DNA of 64,000 nucleotides from Streptomyces sp. GESEQ-4 (GCF_017948455.1 NZ_JAFFSU010000007.1:124001-188000); one strand, 5' to 3'. Counted from the stretch's first letter, positions 41,091-50,683 are shown. The notes: generated from the sequence alone by a model not told the origin. Numbers and translations: made by a program.

Positions 41091-42222
41091 ACTGCCCGTG
41101 GGGCGCGGCCCCGTTCACATCACCCTGCACATGGGACCGAAGCTGGCCAAGCCCGTGCCCGCGGAGGTCGCCGAGGCGTTGCTCTCCGCCCAGATCACCG
41201 CCACCGCCGGCGAACGAAGCGGTTTCCAGCTCGCCTTCGACCTCACCAAGAACGGGCTCATCAGCCGCACCCTCCTGCCCGAGGGTTTCTTCGACCCGAA
41301 GACGCGGCTCATCGTGACCGTCACCGTCCGCGGCACCCCCGAGGTGCTCTTCGACGGGCTCGTCGTGCGCCAGGAAGTCGGGGCCAGCAACCAGCCGGGG
41401 CACTCCACGCTCACCGTGACCGGCGAGGACCTGAGTCTCCTGATGGACCTGGAGGAGCGCACCGACCGCTACCCCAACCTCCCTCCGTCCCAGCGCGTCC
41501 TCGCCATCCTGCGCCGCTACTCCGACTACGGCATCCGGCCCGACGTCTACACCGAGAAGGTCAGCCAGCCGCCGCACCAGGACCTCCGCGTCCACTACCA
41601 GACGAGCACCGATCTGCAGTACATCAACGAGCTCGCCCGCGCGAACGGCTACACGTTCTATCTGGAGCCGGGCCCCAACCCCGGCCAGTCCTCGGCCCGT
41701 TGGGGACCCGAAGTGCGCCTCGGCATCCGCCAGCACGCCCTCAACGTCAACATGGACGCCAACTCCACCGTCGACCAGCTCACGTTCGCCTACGACGGGA
41801 CGGCCCGCGAGGAGCCGCAGGCCCGCTGGCAGGACCCCGGCACCCGGCAGTCCACCCTCCTGCCCCAGCCGCCGATCAGTCCGCTGCGCCCGCCGCTCGG
41901 CAAACGCCCCACCCCGGCCCTCAGGCGCAAGACCCTCTCCGGCACCGCCAAGCACCAGCGCGAACAGGCCGAGGCCGAACTCCTCGCGCGCGCGGCCGTG
42001 TCCGCCGACGTCGTCTCCGGTTCGGGCTCGCTCGACGTGAACCGGCACGGCTACATCCTGCAGCCGCGCCAGTTGGTGGGTGTGCGCGGGTCGGGCCGTA
42101 CGTACGACGGCGACTACTTCGTCAAGTCCGTCACGCACATCCTGCGGCAGGGGTCCTTCCAGCAGAACTTCACGCTGTCGCGAGAGGGGCTCGAAGCGCG
42201 CAGCGCCTACGTCAGGCCCTGA
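41083..42222 (+). CDS. CIS baseplate hub protein (gp27/VgrG-N, late control D-like)
   Basis: A 379-residue hub protein. The start is GTG 41083. FQLAFDLTKNGLISRTLLPE, VLFDGLVVRQEVGASNQPG, LTVTGEDLSLLMDLEER and YQTSTDLQYINELARANGY are the hallmarks of the gpD/VgrG N-terminal family. The C-terminal domain includes VVSGSGSLDVNRHGYILQP and GRTYDGDYFVKSVTHILRQG. It would form the trimer under the tube to which the spike attaches. In Afp8 hub and spike are one chain; here they are split, and the spike gene follows after 57 bases. Confidence 0.88.
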   Translation: MAELPVGRGPVHITLHMGPKLAKPVPAEVAEALLSAQITATAGERSGFQLAFDLTKNGLISRTLLPEGFFDPKTRLIVTVTVRGTPEVLFDGLVVRQEVGASNQPGHSTLTVTGEDLSLLMDLEERTDRYPNLPPSQRVLAILRRYSDYGIRPDVYTEKVSQPPHQDLRVHYQTSTDLQYINELARANGYTFYLEPGPNPGQSSARWGPEVRLGIRQHALNVNMDANSTVDQLTFAYDGTAREEPQARWQDPGTRQSTLLPQPPISPLRPPLGKRPTPALRRKTLSGTAKHQREQAEAELLARAAVSADVVSGSGSLDVNRHGYILQPRQLVGVRGSGRTYDGDYFVKSVTHILRQGSFQQNFTLSREGLEARSAYVRP

Positions 42223-42279
42223 TCCCCCGAAGATCCCCCGAACCGACCATCACGACCAGTCAGACCAGGAGCAGTTCAC

Positions 42280-42816
42280 ATGGCGGCACCCAGCAATCGC
42301 TACCTCGGCAAGTTCCGCGGCCGAGTCGTGGACAACAACGATCCGCTGCACATCGGCCGGATCACTGTCGAGGTACCTGACGTTCTGGGTGACGAGCCGT
42401 CGACCTGGGCGCTGCCCTGTCTGCCGTTCACCGGGCCGCAGGCGGGCCATTTCGTGGTGCCGGCGCCGGGGGCCGGTGTGTGGGTCGAGTTCGAGCAGGG
42501 CGATCCCAGCTTTCCGGTGTGGACGGGATGCTGGTACGGGGAACAGGGCGAGCTGCCGCCCGATGCCCGCCGTCTCGTGCAGCCCGCGTCGCAGGCCAAG
42601 CCCGTCGTGGTGCAGACACCCGAGGCGCACAAGATCGTGATGAGCGACCCACCGGGCCCCGATCAGGGGATTCTGCTGCAGGCCCAGGGCGGGGCGTACA
42701 TCCGCATCACCAAGGAAACCATCGTGATCTCCAACGGTCTCGGCGCGGAGGTCATCCTGCGCGGAGACCAAGTGGACGTGAACGAGGGCCAGTTGACCAT
42801 CGCGTCCAAGCGATAA
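42280..42816 (+). CDS. CIS spike protein (gp5/gpV OB-fold baseplate assembly)
   Basis: A 178-residue spike protein. RYLGKFRGRVVDNNDPLHIG, then RITVEVPDVLG, VVPAPGAGVWVEFEQGDPSFP and WTGCWYG, form the gpV/gp5 OB domain. The C-terminal part (AHKIVMSDPPG, GAYIRITKETIVISNGLGAE) shows the alternating pattern of a short beta-helical needle. ATG 42280 has CAGGAGC upstream. It sits between hub and PAAR-like tip genes, in the expected order. Confidence 0.88.
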   Translation: MAAPSNRYLGKFRGRVVDNNDPLHIGRITVEVPDVLGDEPSTWALPCLPFTGPQAGHFVVPAPGAGVWVEFEQGDPSFPVWTGCWYGEQGELPPDARRLVQPASQAKPVVVQTPEAHKIVMSDPPGPDQGILLQAQGGAYIRITKETIVISNGLGAEVILRGDQVDVNEGQLTIASKR

Positions 42817-42836
42817 GAACCGGGGGAAGGAAGAAC

Positions 42837-43181
42837 GTGTCCGGGACATCCGGGAGTCTGCTCGACGCCGACGCCGTGATCGGCTGCCCGCACGGCGGCC
42901 GCGTCACGGCCGCCGGCTCACCGTCCGGCGGCGTACGCATCGCGGGTGCCGCCGTCGCCACGGCCGCCCACAGTTACGTCGTCACCGGCTGCCCGCACAC
43001 CGTCGACGGTGTGCCCTCGCCGTGCGTCTCGGTCCGCTGGACCGCCGGCAGCACCGGCATCACGGTCGACGGCGCGCCTGTGCTGCTCGACACCTCCGCG
43101 GCTCAGTGCCTCACGGCGGCCTTCGTCCCGCAGGGTCCGCCCGTCATGCAGACCGCCCAGCGCAAGGTCACCGTCCGATGA
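42837..43181 (+). CDS. PAAR-like spike tip protein
   Basis: A 114-residue protein, GTG start with GGGGAAGGAAG upstream. It is Gly/Ala/Thr/Val-rich with VIGCPHGGRVTAAG and VVTGCPHTVDGVPSPC giving Cys and His residues suited to bind a tip metal. The closing FVPQGPPVMQTAQRKVTV is common to CIS tip proteins of the Afp10/DUF4280-like sort. It would sharpen the spike. The downstream region up to the gp25 core is unusual (see finding at 43178-43447). Confidence 0.75.
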   Translation: MSGTSGSLLDADAVIGCPHGGRVTAAGSPSGGVRIAGAAVATAAHSYVVTGCPHTVDGVPSPCVSVRWTAGSTGITVDGAPVLLDTSAAQCLTAAFVPQGPPVMQTAQRKVTVR

Positions 43182-43443
43182 GCCGCCGGCTGAGCAGACC
43201 GATGGGTCACCGGACGTGCCGACGGACGTGCCGACGGATGAGCGGCCGCCCGAGCCGCCGTACGACAACCGCGCCTGGTCGTCGTACGACCAGCCGACCG
43301 AGTCGCCGCGCGACAACCGCGCCGAGCCGCCGTACGACCACCGGTCCGAGCCGCTGCACGACCACCGCGCCGAGTCGCCGCGCGACCACCCGGCCGAGTC
43401 GCCGCGCGAGCAGCCGTCCCACGAACCGCGAGATGAGCCGACG

Positions 43444-43830
43444 ATGAGCCCACGCACCCGCCCCCGCACCGACATAGCCTTCCCCTTCCGGGCCGACCGC
43501 CGAGGCCGTACCGCGCACGCCCGGCACGGCGAGCACGTCCACGACCTGATCGAGCAGTTGCTGTTCACCAGCCCCGGCGAGCGCGTCATGCGTCCCGACT
43601 TCGGCTGCGGTCTGCTGGACCTGGTCTTCGCGCCGAACAGCCCCGAGCTGATGAGCACGCTCGAACTCTCCGTCCAGGCCTCCCTCCAGCGGTGGCTCGG
43701 CGACCTCATCGACGTCGAATCCCTCGACGTGGTCAGCGAGGACCACGTCGTCCGCGTGTACCTGTCGTACGCCCTCCGTTCCGACGGGACCCGCCGCGAC
43801 GACGTCTTCGAAGGGAGGGCCACCGCATGA
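43444..43830 (+). CDS. CIS baseplate wedge protein (gp25/Afp9-like)
   Basis: The conserved core is 128 residues: DIAFPFRADRRGRTAHARHG, then EHVHDLIEQLLFTSPGERVM and RPDFGCGLLDLVFAPNSPEL, the gp25 signature (EPR-like loop in the baseplate wedge that meets the sheath). ATG 43444 gives the usual family length. The same frame is, however, open and strongly G/C-ending at third positions back to a GTG at 43216, which would add 76 Pro/Asp/Arg-rich residues with YDNR/YDHR-like repeats. The stop overlaps the next gene by four bases. Confidence 0.85.
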   Translation: MSPRTRPRTDIAFPFRADRRGRTAHARHGEHVHDLIEQLLFTSPGERVMRPDFGCGLLDLVFAPNSPELMSTLELSVQASLQRWLGDLIDVESLDVVSEDHVVRVYLSYALRSDGTRRDDVFEGRATA

Positions 43831-46800
43831 CGCACACGACAACTCCCCGGCGGGCCAAGGTCAGAGCCGCGCAGCTGAACGGAGTCGACGCCGTCGAGGT
43901 CAGCGACGACGGGCTGCTGCTCACCGTCACCTTCCTCGGCAAGGCCCCGCACGGCCTCGGCCCGGAGAACGTCCGGATCGACGGCGGCCGTCGGATCACC
44001 GGCATCACCGCCGTCGACGTCAGCGTCGAACGCGAGGAGGACCCGGAGCTCGACGACCGGCTCTACGTCACCCTCGACCGGGCCGGCGACACCTCCCGTT
44101 ACCGGTTCGCCCTCGTGGAGACGGACCCGTACGGCCGCCCGGGCACGGAGCCGTACCGCGGCTTCGACCAGCGCTACCACAGCGCGGCCTTCGCCTTCCG
44201 GCCCGACTGCCCAACGCCCTTCGACTGCAAGGAAGACGGCGACGAGGACCCGGGATTCCCGGCCGCCCCCGTCGTCGACTACACCGCCCGCGACTACGAC
44301 ACCATCCGCAAGCTCCTCCTCGACCGGCTCGCCCTCACCACCCCCGACTGGGTCGAGCGCAACCCCGCCGACCTGGGTGTGACCCTCGTCGAGCTGCTCG
44401 CGTACACCGGCGACCAGATCAGCTACCAGCAGGACGCGGTCGCCACCGAGGCCTATCTCGACACCGCGCGCCGCCGGGTCTCCGTACGCCGCCATGTCCG
44501 CCTCATCGACTACGCGATGCACGACGGTTGCGCGGCCCGCGCCTACGTCGCCGTGGAGACCGCGGGCGACCACACGCTCGCCCCGGGCACCTACCGCTTC
44601 GCCTCCGTCGACGTCCGCACCCTCGACCCGCACGACCGCCCCCAGCCCGGCACGGTCATCGGCGAGGCCGACCTCGGCGACCTCGACGAGCGCGGCTCGG
44701 TGGAGGTCTTCGAACCGGTCGTCACCGTCGACCCGCTGGAGCTGCGGGTCGCGCACAACGCGATCCGCCTGTGGACCTGGGGCGGCGAGGTGTGCACCCT
44801 GCCGAAGGGCGCCACTTCGGCCACGCTGAGGGACGAGTGGCAGGACCCGGAGACCTGCCGGGACCGCCAACTCCACCTGAAGCCGGGTGACTTGCTGATC
44901 CTGGAGGAAGTGAAGGGACCGCGCACCGGCACCCCCGGCGACCAGGACCCGGCCCACCGCCAGGCCGTACGCCTCACCTCCGTCACCCCGGCCGTCGACC
45001 GAATCGAGGACCAGCCGGTCCTGGAGGTCACCTGGGCCACCGAGGACGCCCTGCGCTTCCCGCTCTGCCTCACCACACGCGGCGGACGCGACTGTCTGCC
45101 CGTCGAGGACGTGAGCCTCGCGCGCGGCAATGTCGTCCTCGTCGACCACGGACGCTCCCTGACCGGACTCCCCGAGACGGTCACCGTGCCCCAGGACCCC
45201 GCCGTGGTCGCTCCCTGCGACCCTCCGGCCTTCGGCTGCCACGACCGCGAGGAAGGCAACGCGCCCGCGCGGCTCATCAACTCCCTCACGGACAAGACGG
45301 AAGAGGGTCAGGCCCTCACGCCCGACGACGTCCGCGAGCTGTTCGAGGTGGTCGGCGAGGCCGCCACCGTACGCGCCGGACTCGGTCTGGAGCGGGCCGG
45401 GCAGCGGCACGAGCGCGTCGTGCCCGGCACCGCGTACGCCCAGACCACCGCCCTGCGCACGCTGCTCGCCCAGTCCGTCTACCCGGGGATCCGGCCCCGC
45501 TTCCGGCCGGTCCTCGGCCGTACGCCCGTCACCCAGGCCGTCCCCTTCCCGGATCCGCGGACGGTGTCCGCAGGCCAGGCCGAGCGGATCGCCGCCATCC
45601 CCGGGCGGATACGGCAGCGGCTCGTCGAACTGTGGCGCAGCGCCCGGGACCGCGACGGGCTCGGCGACGACGAGATCGCCGAACTCGCCGTCGTCTACGG
45701 CCTGAAGATCCTCGAGCGCCTGGAACTCCGCCTGCATCCGGTCCGCGCCTTGCGGGAACTGCTGTACCGCAGCGACCAGTTGCTCGACGCCAAGCTGCAG
45801 CGCGTCGAGGTGCTCGCGGCACGGGCCCGTGCCGGCACGGTCCTCGACGGTCACATCGCCTGGGAGATCGCGCACAGTTGGGGCCCGTCGTACGCGGCCG
45901 GACTCCACCCGGACGAGCCGGTGCTCCGCGGCTCCGCGACCGCCGGGCTCGCACAGGATCCGCGCCGCGCGCTGCCCGCCGTACGCGCCCTCGAAGGCGA
46001 CGAGACGGTGTGGGAGCCGCGCCGGGATCTGCTCGACAGCGGCTCCCGCGACCGGCACTTCGTCGGCGAGCTCGAGGACGACGGCCGTATCGCGCTGCGC
46101 TTCGGCGACGGACGGCACGGGGCGAAGCCGACCCCGGGATCGCGCCTCGCCCTGCACTACCGGATCGGCGGCGGCACCGCGGGCAACGTCGGCGCGGAGG
46201 CCGTCAACCACCTCGTCGTCCAGGACGACTGCGAGCCGCCCCCGGCCGCCGTGGTCCGCAACCCGCTGCCCGCCACCGGCGGCACCGAACCCGAACCCAT
46301 CGAGCAGGCACGCCAGTTGGCCCCGCTCGACCTGCGCCGCACCCGGCAGCGCGCGGTCACCGCCGAGGACTACGCGGCCCTCGCCTCCGCCCTGCCCGGC
46401 GTACAGCGGGCCGCCGCGGAGATCCGCTGGACCGGCAGCCTCCAGGAGGCCCACATCGCGATCGACGCATACGGCGCCGGCGCCCCGTCGGCGACGCTGC
46501 TCGCCTCGGTCGAGCAGGCCCTCGAGCCGTACCGGCGCATCGGCCACGACCTCGTGGTCGGCCCGGCCCGCCTGGTCCCGCTCGACATCGCGCTGACCGT
46601 GTGTGCCAAGCCCGGTCACCAGCACGGGCAGATCCTGGCCGAGCTGTACCGGGTGCTGGGCAGCGGCCGTAACGGCTTCTTCCACCCCGACGCGCTCAGC
46701 TTCGGCGAACCCGTCCGGCTCAGCCGTCTGGTCGCCGTGGCCGCCGCCGTCGCAGGCGTGGAGAGCGTCCGGGTCACCCGGCTGCGGCGGCTGTTCGAAC

Positions 46801-46925
46801 AGGACCGAGGAGAGAGGGAGGACGGCGTGCTGCGGCTCGGCCCGCTGGAGATCGCCACCTGCGACAACGACCCGGACCGGCCGGAGAACGGCCTGCTGGC
46901 GATATCCCTGGGAGGTGCCCGATGA
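43827..46925 (+). CDS. CIS baseplate wedge protein, large (gp6/J-like, Afp11 type)
   Basis: A 1032-residue protein of the putative baseplate assembly family. After an N-terminal ~130-residue beta-rich part it has the standard block VVDYTARDYDTIRKLLLDRL, PDWVERNPADLGVTLVELLA and YTGDQISYQQDAVATEAYLD. RIALRFGDGRHGAKPTPGSR and VTAEDYAALASALPGVQRA mark the gpJ-like C-terminal half. ATG 43827 follows GAAGGGAGGG and overlaps the gp25 stop. Such proteins form the ring that holds the sheath in its ready state. Confidence 0.9.
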   Translation: MTHTTTPRRAKVRAAQLNGVDAVEVSDDGLLLTVTFLGKAPHGLGPENVRIDGGRRITGITAVDVSVEREEDPELDDRLYVTLDRAGDTSRYRFALVETDPYGRPGTEPYRGFDQRYHSAAFAFRPDCPTPFDCKEDGDEDPGFPAAPVVDYTARDYDTIRKLLLDRLALTTPDWVERNPADLGVTLVELLAYTGDQISYQQDAVATEAYLDTARRRVSVRRHVRLIDYAMHDGCAARAYVAVETAGDHTLAPGTYRFASVDVRTLDPHDRPQPGTVIGEADLGDLDERGSVEVFEPVVTVDPLELRVAHNAIRLWTWGGEVCTLPKGATSATLRDEWQDPETCRDRQLHLKPGDLLILEEVKGPRTGTPGDQDPAHRQAVRLTSVTPAVDRIEDQPVLEVTWATEDALRFPLCLTTRGGRDCLPVEDVSLARGNVVLVDHGRSLTGLPETVTVPQDPAVVAPCDPPAFGCHDREEGNAPARLINSLTDKTEEGQALTPDDVRELFEVVGEAATVRAGLGLERAGQRHERVVPGTAYAQTTALRTLLAQSVYPGIRPRFRPVLGRTPVTQAVPFPDPRTVSAGQAERIAAIPGRIRQRLVELWRSARDRDGLGDDEIAELAVVYGLKILERLELRLHPVRALRELLYRSDQLLDAKLQRVEVLAARARAGTVLDGHIAWEIAHSWGPSYAAGLHPDEPVLRGSATAGLAQDPRRALPAVRALEGDETVWEPRRDLLDSGSRDRHFVGELEDDGRIALRFGDGRHGAKPTPGSRLALHYRIGGGTAGNVGAEAVNHLVVQDDCEPPPAAVVRNPLPATGGTEPEPIEQARQLAPLDLRRTRQRAVTAEDYAALASALPGVQRAAAEIRWTGSLQEAHIAIDAYGAGAPSATLLASVEQALEPYRRIGHDLVVGPARLVPLDIALTVCAKPGHQHGQILAELYRVLGSGRNGFFHPDALSFGEPVRLSRLVAVAAAVAGVESVRVTRLRRLFEQDRGEREDGVLRLGPLEIATCDNDPDRPENGLLAISLGGAR

Positions 46926-49900
46926 GCGACGCGTGCTCCTGCGGCGGCGCATGCGGCGGCCACGACGAGCGCCTCGCCCCCGCCCCGCTCCACAACCCGC
47001 CCGGCCGCACCGCGCTGGACTACCGCGTCGGCGAGTACGGCTCCTTCCTGGCGGCGCTGCTCGACCGGCTCGCCTCACCCGCGTACCCGGCGCTCGGCGG
47101 CCTGACCGTCCGCACCCCCGACGACCCGGCGATCGGCCTGCTCGACGCCACGGCCGTCCTGGGCGATCTGCTCACCTTCCACTCGGAGCGGATCGCCGAC
47201 GAGGCGTACGTCCGTACGGCGAACGAGCACCGGTCGCTGGTGCTGCTCGGGCGGCTCGTCGGCCACCGTCCGCGCCCCGGCGTCGCGGCGGCCACCCACG
47301 TCGCCTACACCCTGGAACGCGATCCGCGCGCCGAGACGCTGCCGGTGGTCATCCCGCGCGGCGCGCGCAGCCACAGCGTGCCGGCGTCCGCCGACGAGCA
47401 GTCCCAGACGTTCGAGACCAGCCGTGATCTGGTGGCGCGCTGGGACTGGAACGAGCTGAAGGTACGTCGGCGTCGGCCGACGCTGGTGACGCCGGCGGAC
47501 CTGGAGCGCCGGTCGGAGTTGTTCGTCGAGGGAACGGCGAACTCTCTGCACACCGGTGACCAGTTGCTGTTCGTGTTCGGTGAACGGGCGGGTGGGGAGC
47601 GGATGTTGCTGCCGGTCGCCAAGACGCGGGTCGATCGTGACGATGAGATCACCGCGATTTCGCTGCCGAAGTCGGCGCCGCCGACGCTGAAGGAACTTGT
47701 CGATGAGGTACGGCGGTGGATCGCCGAGCCTGCGGTTCCGGGGGAGCCTGGTGATGAGCCGCCTACTCCGGAGGTTCCTAATCCGCGTCCGGTCAGTCGG
47801 CTGATCGAGGACTTCGAGGATCAGGTGCTTGCGCCGTTGCGGACGGATTTGGGTGCCGTGAAGACGCCGGAGCAATTGGCTGCGCGGCTGGATGAGCCGG
47901 TGGCGCGGCTTGGTGAGGCGCAGGTTCTGGCTACGCCGTATGAGGATGTGGCTGAGTGGTTTGCTCAGTTGGAGGCGGTGCTTGCGGAACTTGGTGAGCG
48001 AGCCTTGGGGTTGGCGCCTGCGCAGACGGTTGAGTCGGGTGGATTGGCGGGTGCGGCGCCGTTGGGGCTGGGCGCGCAGTTCCCCGCGCCCCTGAGCGGC
48101 GATTCTCGTACCGCTGCTCTTCAAGCCCTGGGCGCTGTGCTGCCCGCCCTGCGTTCCTCCGCCCCGGCCCCGAGCAGTGCTCCACGTCGAGCCGCCGATC
48201 CTGTTCGGCTGCTCTCCGCGCTCAATCCCGGGCTCTATCCGGCCTGGCGTACGGCCGCCGCTCCTGGCGCGCCCCAGCTTCTCCGTGAGCTCCTCGCGAT
48301 GCGTGTCACCGCGGCCCCCTTCGGGGCCACCGCTCCGCTCAAGCCGGTGCAGGACGACCGGGGGCGGGTGATCCGTACGGCGGACTGGCCGCTGACCGGG
48401 GCGGCGCTGACCAGCATGCGCGTCGTGTACGACACGGCGGGGAAGGTGCCGGTCCGGGGGGAGTTCCAGTACGTCGAGGGGAGCAGCTCCGATCAGCGGG
48501 CCGAGAATCTGCCGGTGCCGCAGTTCGTGAACTTTCCGCTGGGGCCTGGGCAGGTCGAGCTGTCGGTCCGGGCCGGGCAGGACAGGGACCTGAGCTGGCT
48601 CAACCGGCGACCCGCCGACTCCCAGGAGCCGGGCGTCACAGTCCGGATGCACTCGGGTCTGCCCGAGCGCACCCTGCATGTGTCGCGTCCCGACAGCGAC
48701 GGCCTCGTCCACGTCGGCATCAACAACGGCACGGCCGAGGAGGTCGCCCTGCGGCCGGGCGGCAGCGAGCAGTTCACCCACGGTGCGTACGAGGTGAGCG
48801 TGCGCTACACGGTGGGGAGCGCCGAGCCCAACGTCGAGGTGGTCATCGCCAGCAAGCCGCAGCCCATCAACCGCCGTGTGCTGCAGCTCGACTCGGTCCA
48901 CACCGGCATCACGGTCGGCAGCTGGGTCGCCGTCCAGCGCCCGAAGAAGGGTGCCCAGGACGGTATCCCCGGCGACGCAAAGCTGGCGTTCGTCACCACC
49001 CAGGTGGCCGCCGTCCGCACGGCCGCGTACAGCAACTACGGCATCACCGGACGCGGCACCGAACTCACCCTCTGCGACCCCTGGCTGGACGAGTTCGACG
49101 TCCTGCTCTCGCACATCCGCGACACCACCGTGCACGCCGCGGGGGAGCCGCTGCGCCTGGCGGACGAGCCGCTCGCAGAGGACGTGTACGGCAACGAGAT
49201 CGAACTGGGGCAGCTGTACGACGGGTTGCAGCCGGGGCGCACGCTGATCGTCACCGGCGAGCGCACCGACATCCCGGGCGTGGCCGGCGTCACCGCCACC
49301 GAGGTCGTCACCATCGCCTCGGCCGACCCGGCCGTCGACCTGCAGCTGCCCGGCGACCACGTCCACACCGCGCTGACGCTCACCGCCGACCTCGCCCACC
49401 GCTACCGGCGATCGACCGTCCGCGTCCTCGGCAACGTCGTCGAGGTCACCCACGGCGAGAGCCGCGAGGAGGCGATCGGCAGCGGCGACTCGGACCGGGT
49501 GAACCAGACGTTCGCGCTCTGGCAGACCCCGCTCACCTGGCTCGCCGACGACAACCCGCTCGGCGCCACGCCGGTGCTGGAGATCCGCGTCGACGGGGTG
49601 CTCTGGCACGAGGTCGACAGCCTCGCCGGACGTGGCCCGAACGAGCGGGTCTACATCACCGGCAGTACGGCGGACGGGCGGACGACCGTCACGTTCGGCG
49701 ACGGCATCCACGGCGCCCGCCTGCCCAGCGGCCACGAGAACGTCCGCGCCCGCTACCGCTTCGGCACCGGCAAGGCCGCCAACGTCGCCGCCGACCGCAT
49801 CACCCAGCCCCTCACCCGGCCGCTCGGCGTCACGGCGGTCACCAACCCCCGCCCGGCGACCGGCGGTTCGGACGCGGACGGGCCCGGCCTGACCCGTCGT

Positions 49901-50683
49901 ACGATCCCCCTCGCTGTCTCGGCTCTGGACCGGCTGGTGTCCACGCCGGACTACGAGGACTTCGCCCGCTCCCGTGCCGGTATCGGCCGGGCCGCCGCAC
50001 GGGAACTCTTCGACGGGCGGCGGCGCGTCGTGCATGTGACGGTCGCCGGCACGGACGACGTGCCGCTCGGCGACGAGACGCTCCGGCCGTTGCGCGCCGC
50101 CCTCACCGAGTACGGCGACCTGGGCCTGCCGGTCCGCGTCGACGTCCGCGAGCTGGTCCTGCTCGTCGTCGCGGCCAAGGTGAAGGTCGCTCCCGACCAC
50201 GCCTGGGAGATCGTGGAGCCGCGGTTGCGTCAGGCACTGCTGCGCCGACTCGGCTACGAGGGGCGGGAGTTGGCGCAGCCCGCGCGGCTCTCCGACATCC
50301 TGGCCACGGCCCACACCGTGCCCGGCGTCGACTACGTGGACGTCGACGTCTTCACCGGCGTCCCCGCGTCCGCCACCCCGGCCCGGCTGACCGAGCTGCT
50401 CACCCGTCCCGGCGCCCCGCGGACGAGCGTGCCCGCGCACCCGGCGACGTACGACGAGACGGTCCACACCGTCCGCGCCGACGACGGCGAGACCCTGAGT
50501 GCCATAGCGGCTCGCTACGGCATCCCGCTCGCCGAACTCCTGCGCCTCAACCCCGACATCACCGACACCCGGCGCCTGCCGAAGGGCCGGTCGGTGTTCG
50601 TCTTCCGCGGTATCCGCCCGGCGCAGCTCGCGCTGCTGTCGCCGAGGGCCGCGGACACCCTGATCCTGACGGAGGTCAAGTGA
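46922..50683 (+). CDS. Second large CIS baseplate protein (Afp12-like) with C-terminal LysM
   Basis: A 1253-residue baseplate-family protein. CSCGGACGGHDER at the start is a Cys/Gly-rich head. LDYRVGEYGSFLAALLDRLA, LGDLLTFHSERIADEAYVRT and VTFGDGIHGARLPSGHENVR are family blocks. Residues ~1180-1232 (VHTVRADDGETLSAIAARYG, then IPLAELLRLNP) form a LysM-like domain. The part from ~47640 to ~48110 uses noticeably more T-ending codons and contains the dispersed-repeat core at 48072-48100 in frame. The gene overlaps its neighbours by four and one bases. Confidence 0.86.
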   Translation: MSDACSCGGACGGHDERLAPAPLHNPPGRTALDYRVGEYGSFLAALLDRLASPAYPALGGLTVRTPDDPAIGLLDATAVLGDLLTFHSERIADEAYVRTANEHRSLVLLGRLVGHRPRPGVAAATHVAYTLERDPRAETLPVVIPRGARSHSVPASADEQSQTFETSRDLVARWDWNELKVRRRRPTLVTPADLERRSELFVEGTANSLHTGDQLLFVFGERAGGERMLLPVAKTRVDRDDEITAISLPKSAPPTLKELVDEVRRWIAEPAVPGEPGDEPPTPEVPNPRPVSRLIEDFEDQVLAPLRTDLGAVKTPEQLAARLDEPVARLGEAQVLATPYEDVAEWFAQLEAVLAELGERALGLAPAQTVESGGLAGAAPLGLGAQFPAPLSGDSRTAALQALGAVLPALRSSAPAPSSAPRRAADPVRLLSALNPGLYPAWRTAAAPGAPQLLRELLAMRVTAAPFGATAPLKPVQDDRGRVIRTADWPLTGAALTSMRVVYDTAGKVPVRGEFQYVEGSSSDQRAENLPVPQFVNFPLGPGQVELSVRAGQDRDLSWLNRRPADSQEPGVTVRMHSGLPERTLHVSRPDSDGLVHVGINNGTAEEVALRPGGSEQFTHGAYEVSVRYTVGSAEPNVEVVIASKPQPINRRVLQLDSVHTGITVGSWVAVQRPKKGAQDGIPGDAKLAFVTTQVAAVRTAAYSNYGITGRGTELTLCDPWLDEFDVLLSHIRDTTVHAAGEPLRLADEPLAEDVYGNEIELGQLYDGLQPGRTLIVTGERTDIPGVAGVTATEVVTIASADPAVDLQLPGDHVHTALTLTADLAHRYRRSTVRVLGNVVEVTHGESREEAIGSGDSDRVNQTFALWQTPLTWLADDNPLGATPVLEIRVDGVLWHEVDSLAGRGPNERVYITGSTADGRTTVTFGDGIHGARLPSGHENVRARYRFGTGKAANVAADRITQPLTRPLGVTAVTNPRPATGGSDADGPGLTRRTIPLAVSALDRLVSTPDYEDFARSRAGIGRAAARELFDGRRRVVHVTVAGTDDVPLGDETLRPLRAALTEYGDLGLPVRVDVRELVLLVVAAKVKVAPDHAWEIVEPRLRQALLRRLGYEGRELAQPARLSDILATAHTVPGVDYVDVDVFTGVPASATPARLTELLTRPGAPRTSVPAHPATYDETVHTVRADDGETLSAIAARYGIPLAELLRLNPDITDTRRLPKGRSVFVFRGIRPAQLALLSPRAADTLILTEVK
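48072..48100. repeat. Dispersed Streptomyces repeat core inside the baseplate gene
   Basis: GCGCAGTTCCCCGCGCCCCT matches the intergenic repeat at 7108-7137. Here it is read in frame as GAQFPAPLSGD, in a linker-like Ala/Gly/Ser/Pro-rich part of the 1253-residue protein. Confidence 0.55.

Noticed and set aside
42918..47078. Very long open frame on the minus strand opposite the gp25 and Afp11-like genes (1386 codons)
   Set aside because: Composition is Gly/Val/Arg/Asp-rich without any domain; it mirrors the third-position GC bias of the plus-strand genes, which have clear motifs.
47075..50467. Minus-strand frame of 1130 codons opposite the 1253-residue baseplate gene
   Set aside because: No motif, low-complexity composition, and it shares the extent of a well-supported gene.
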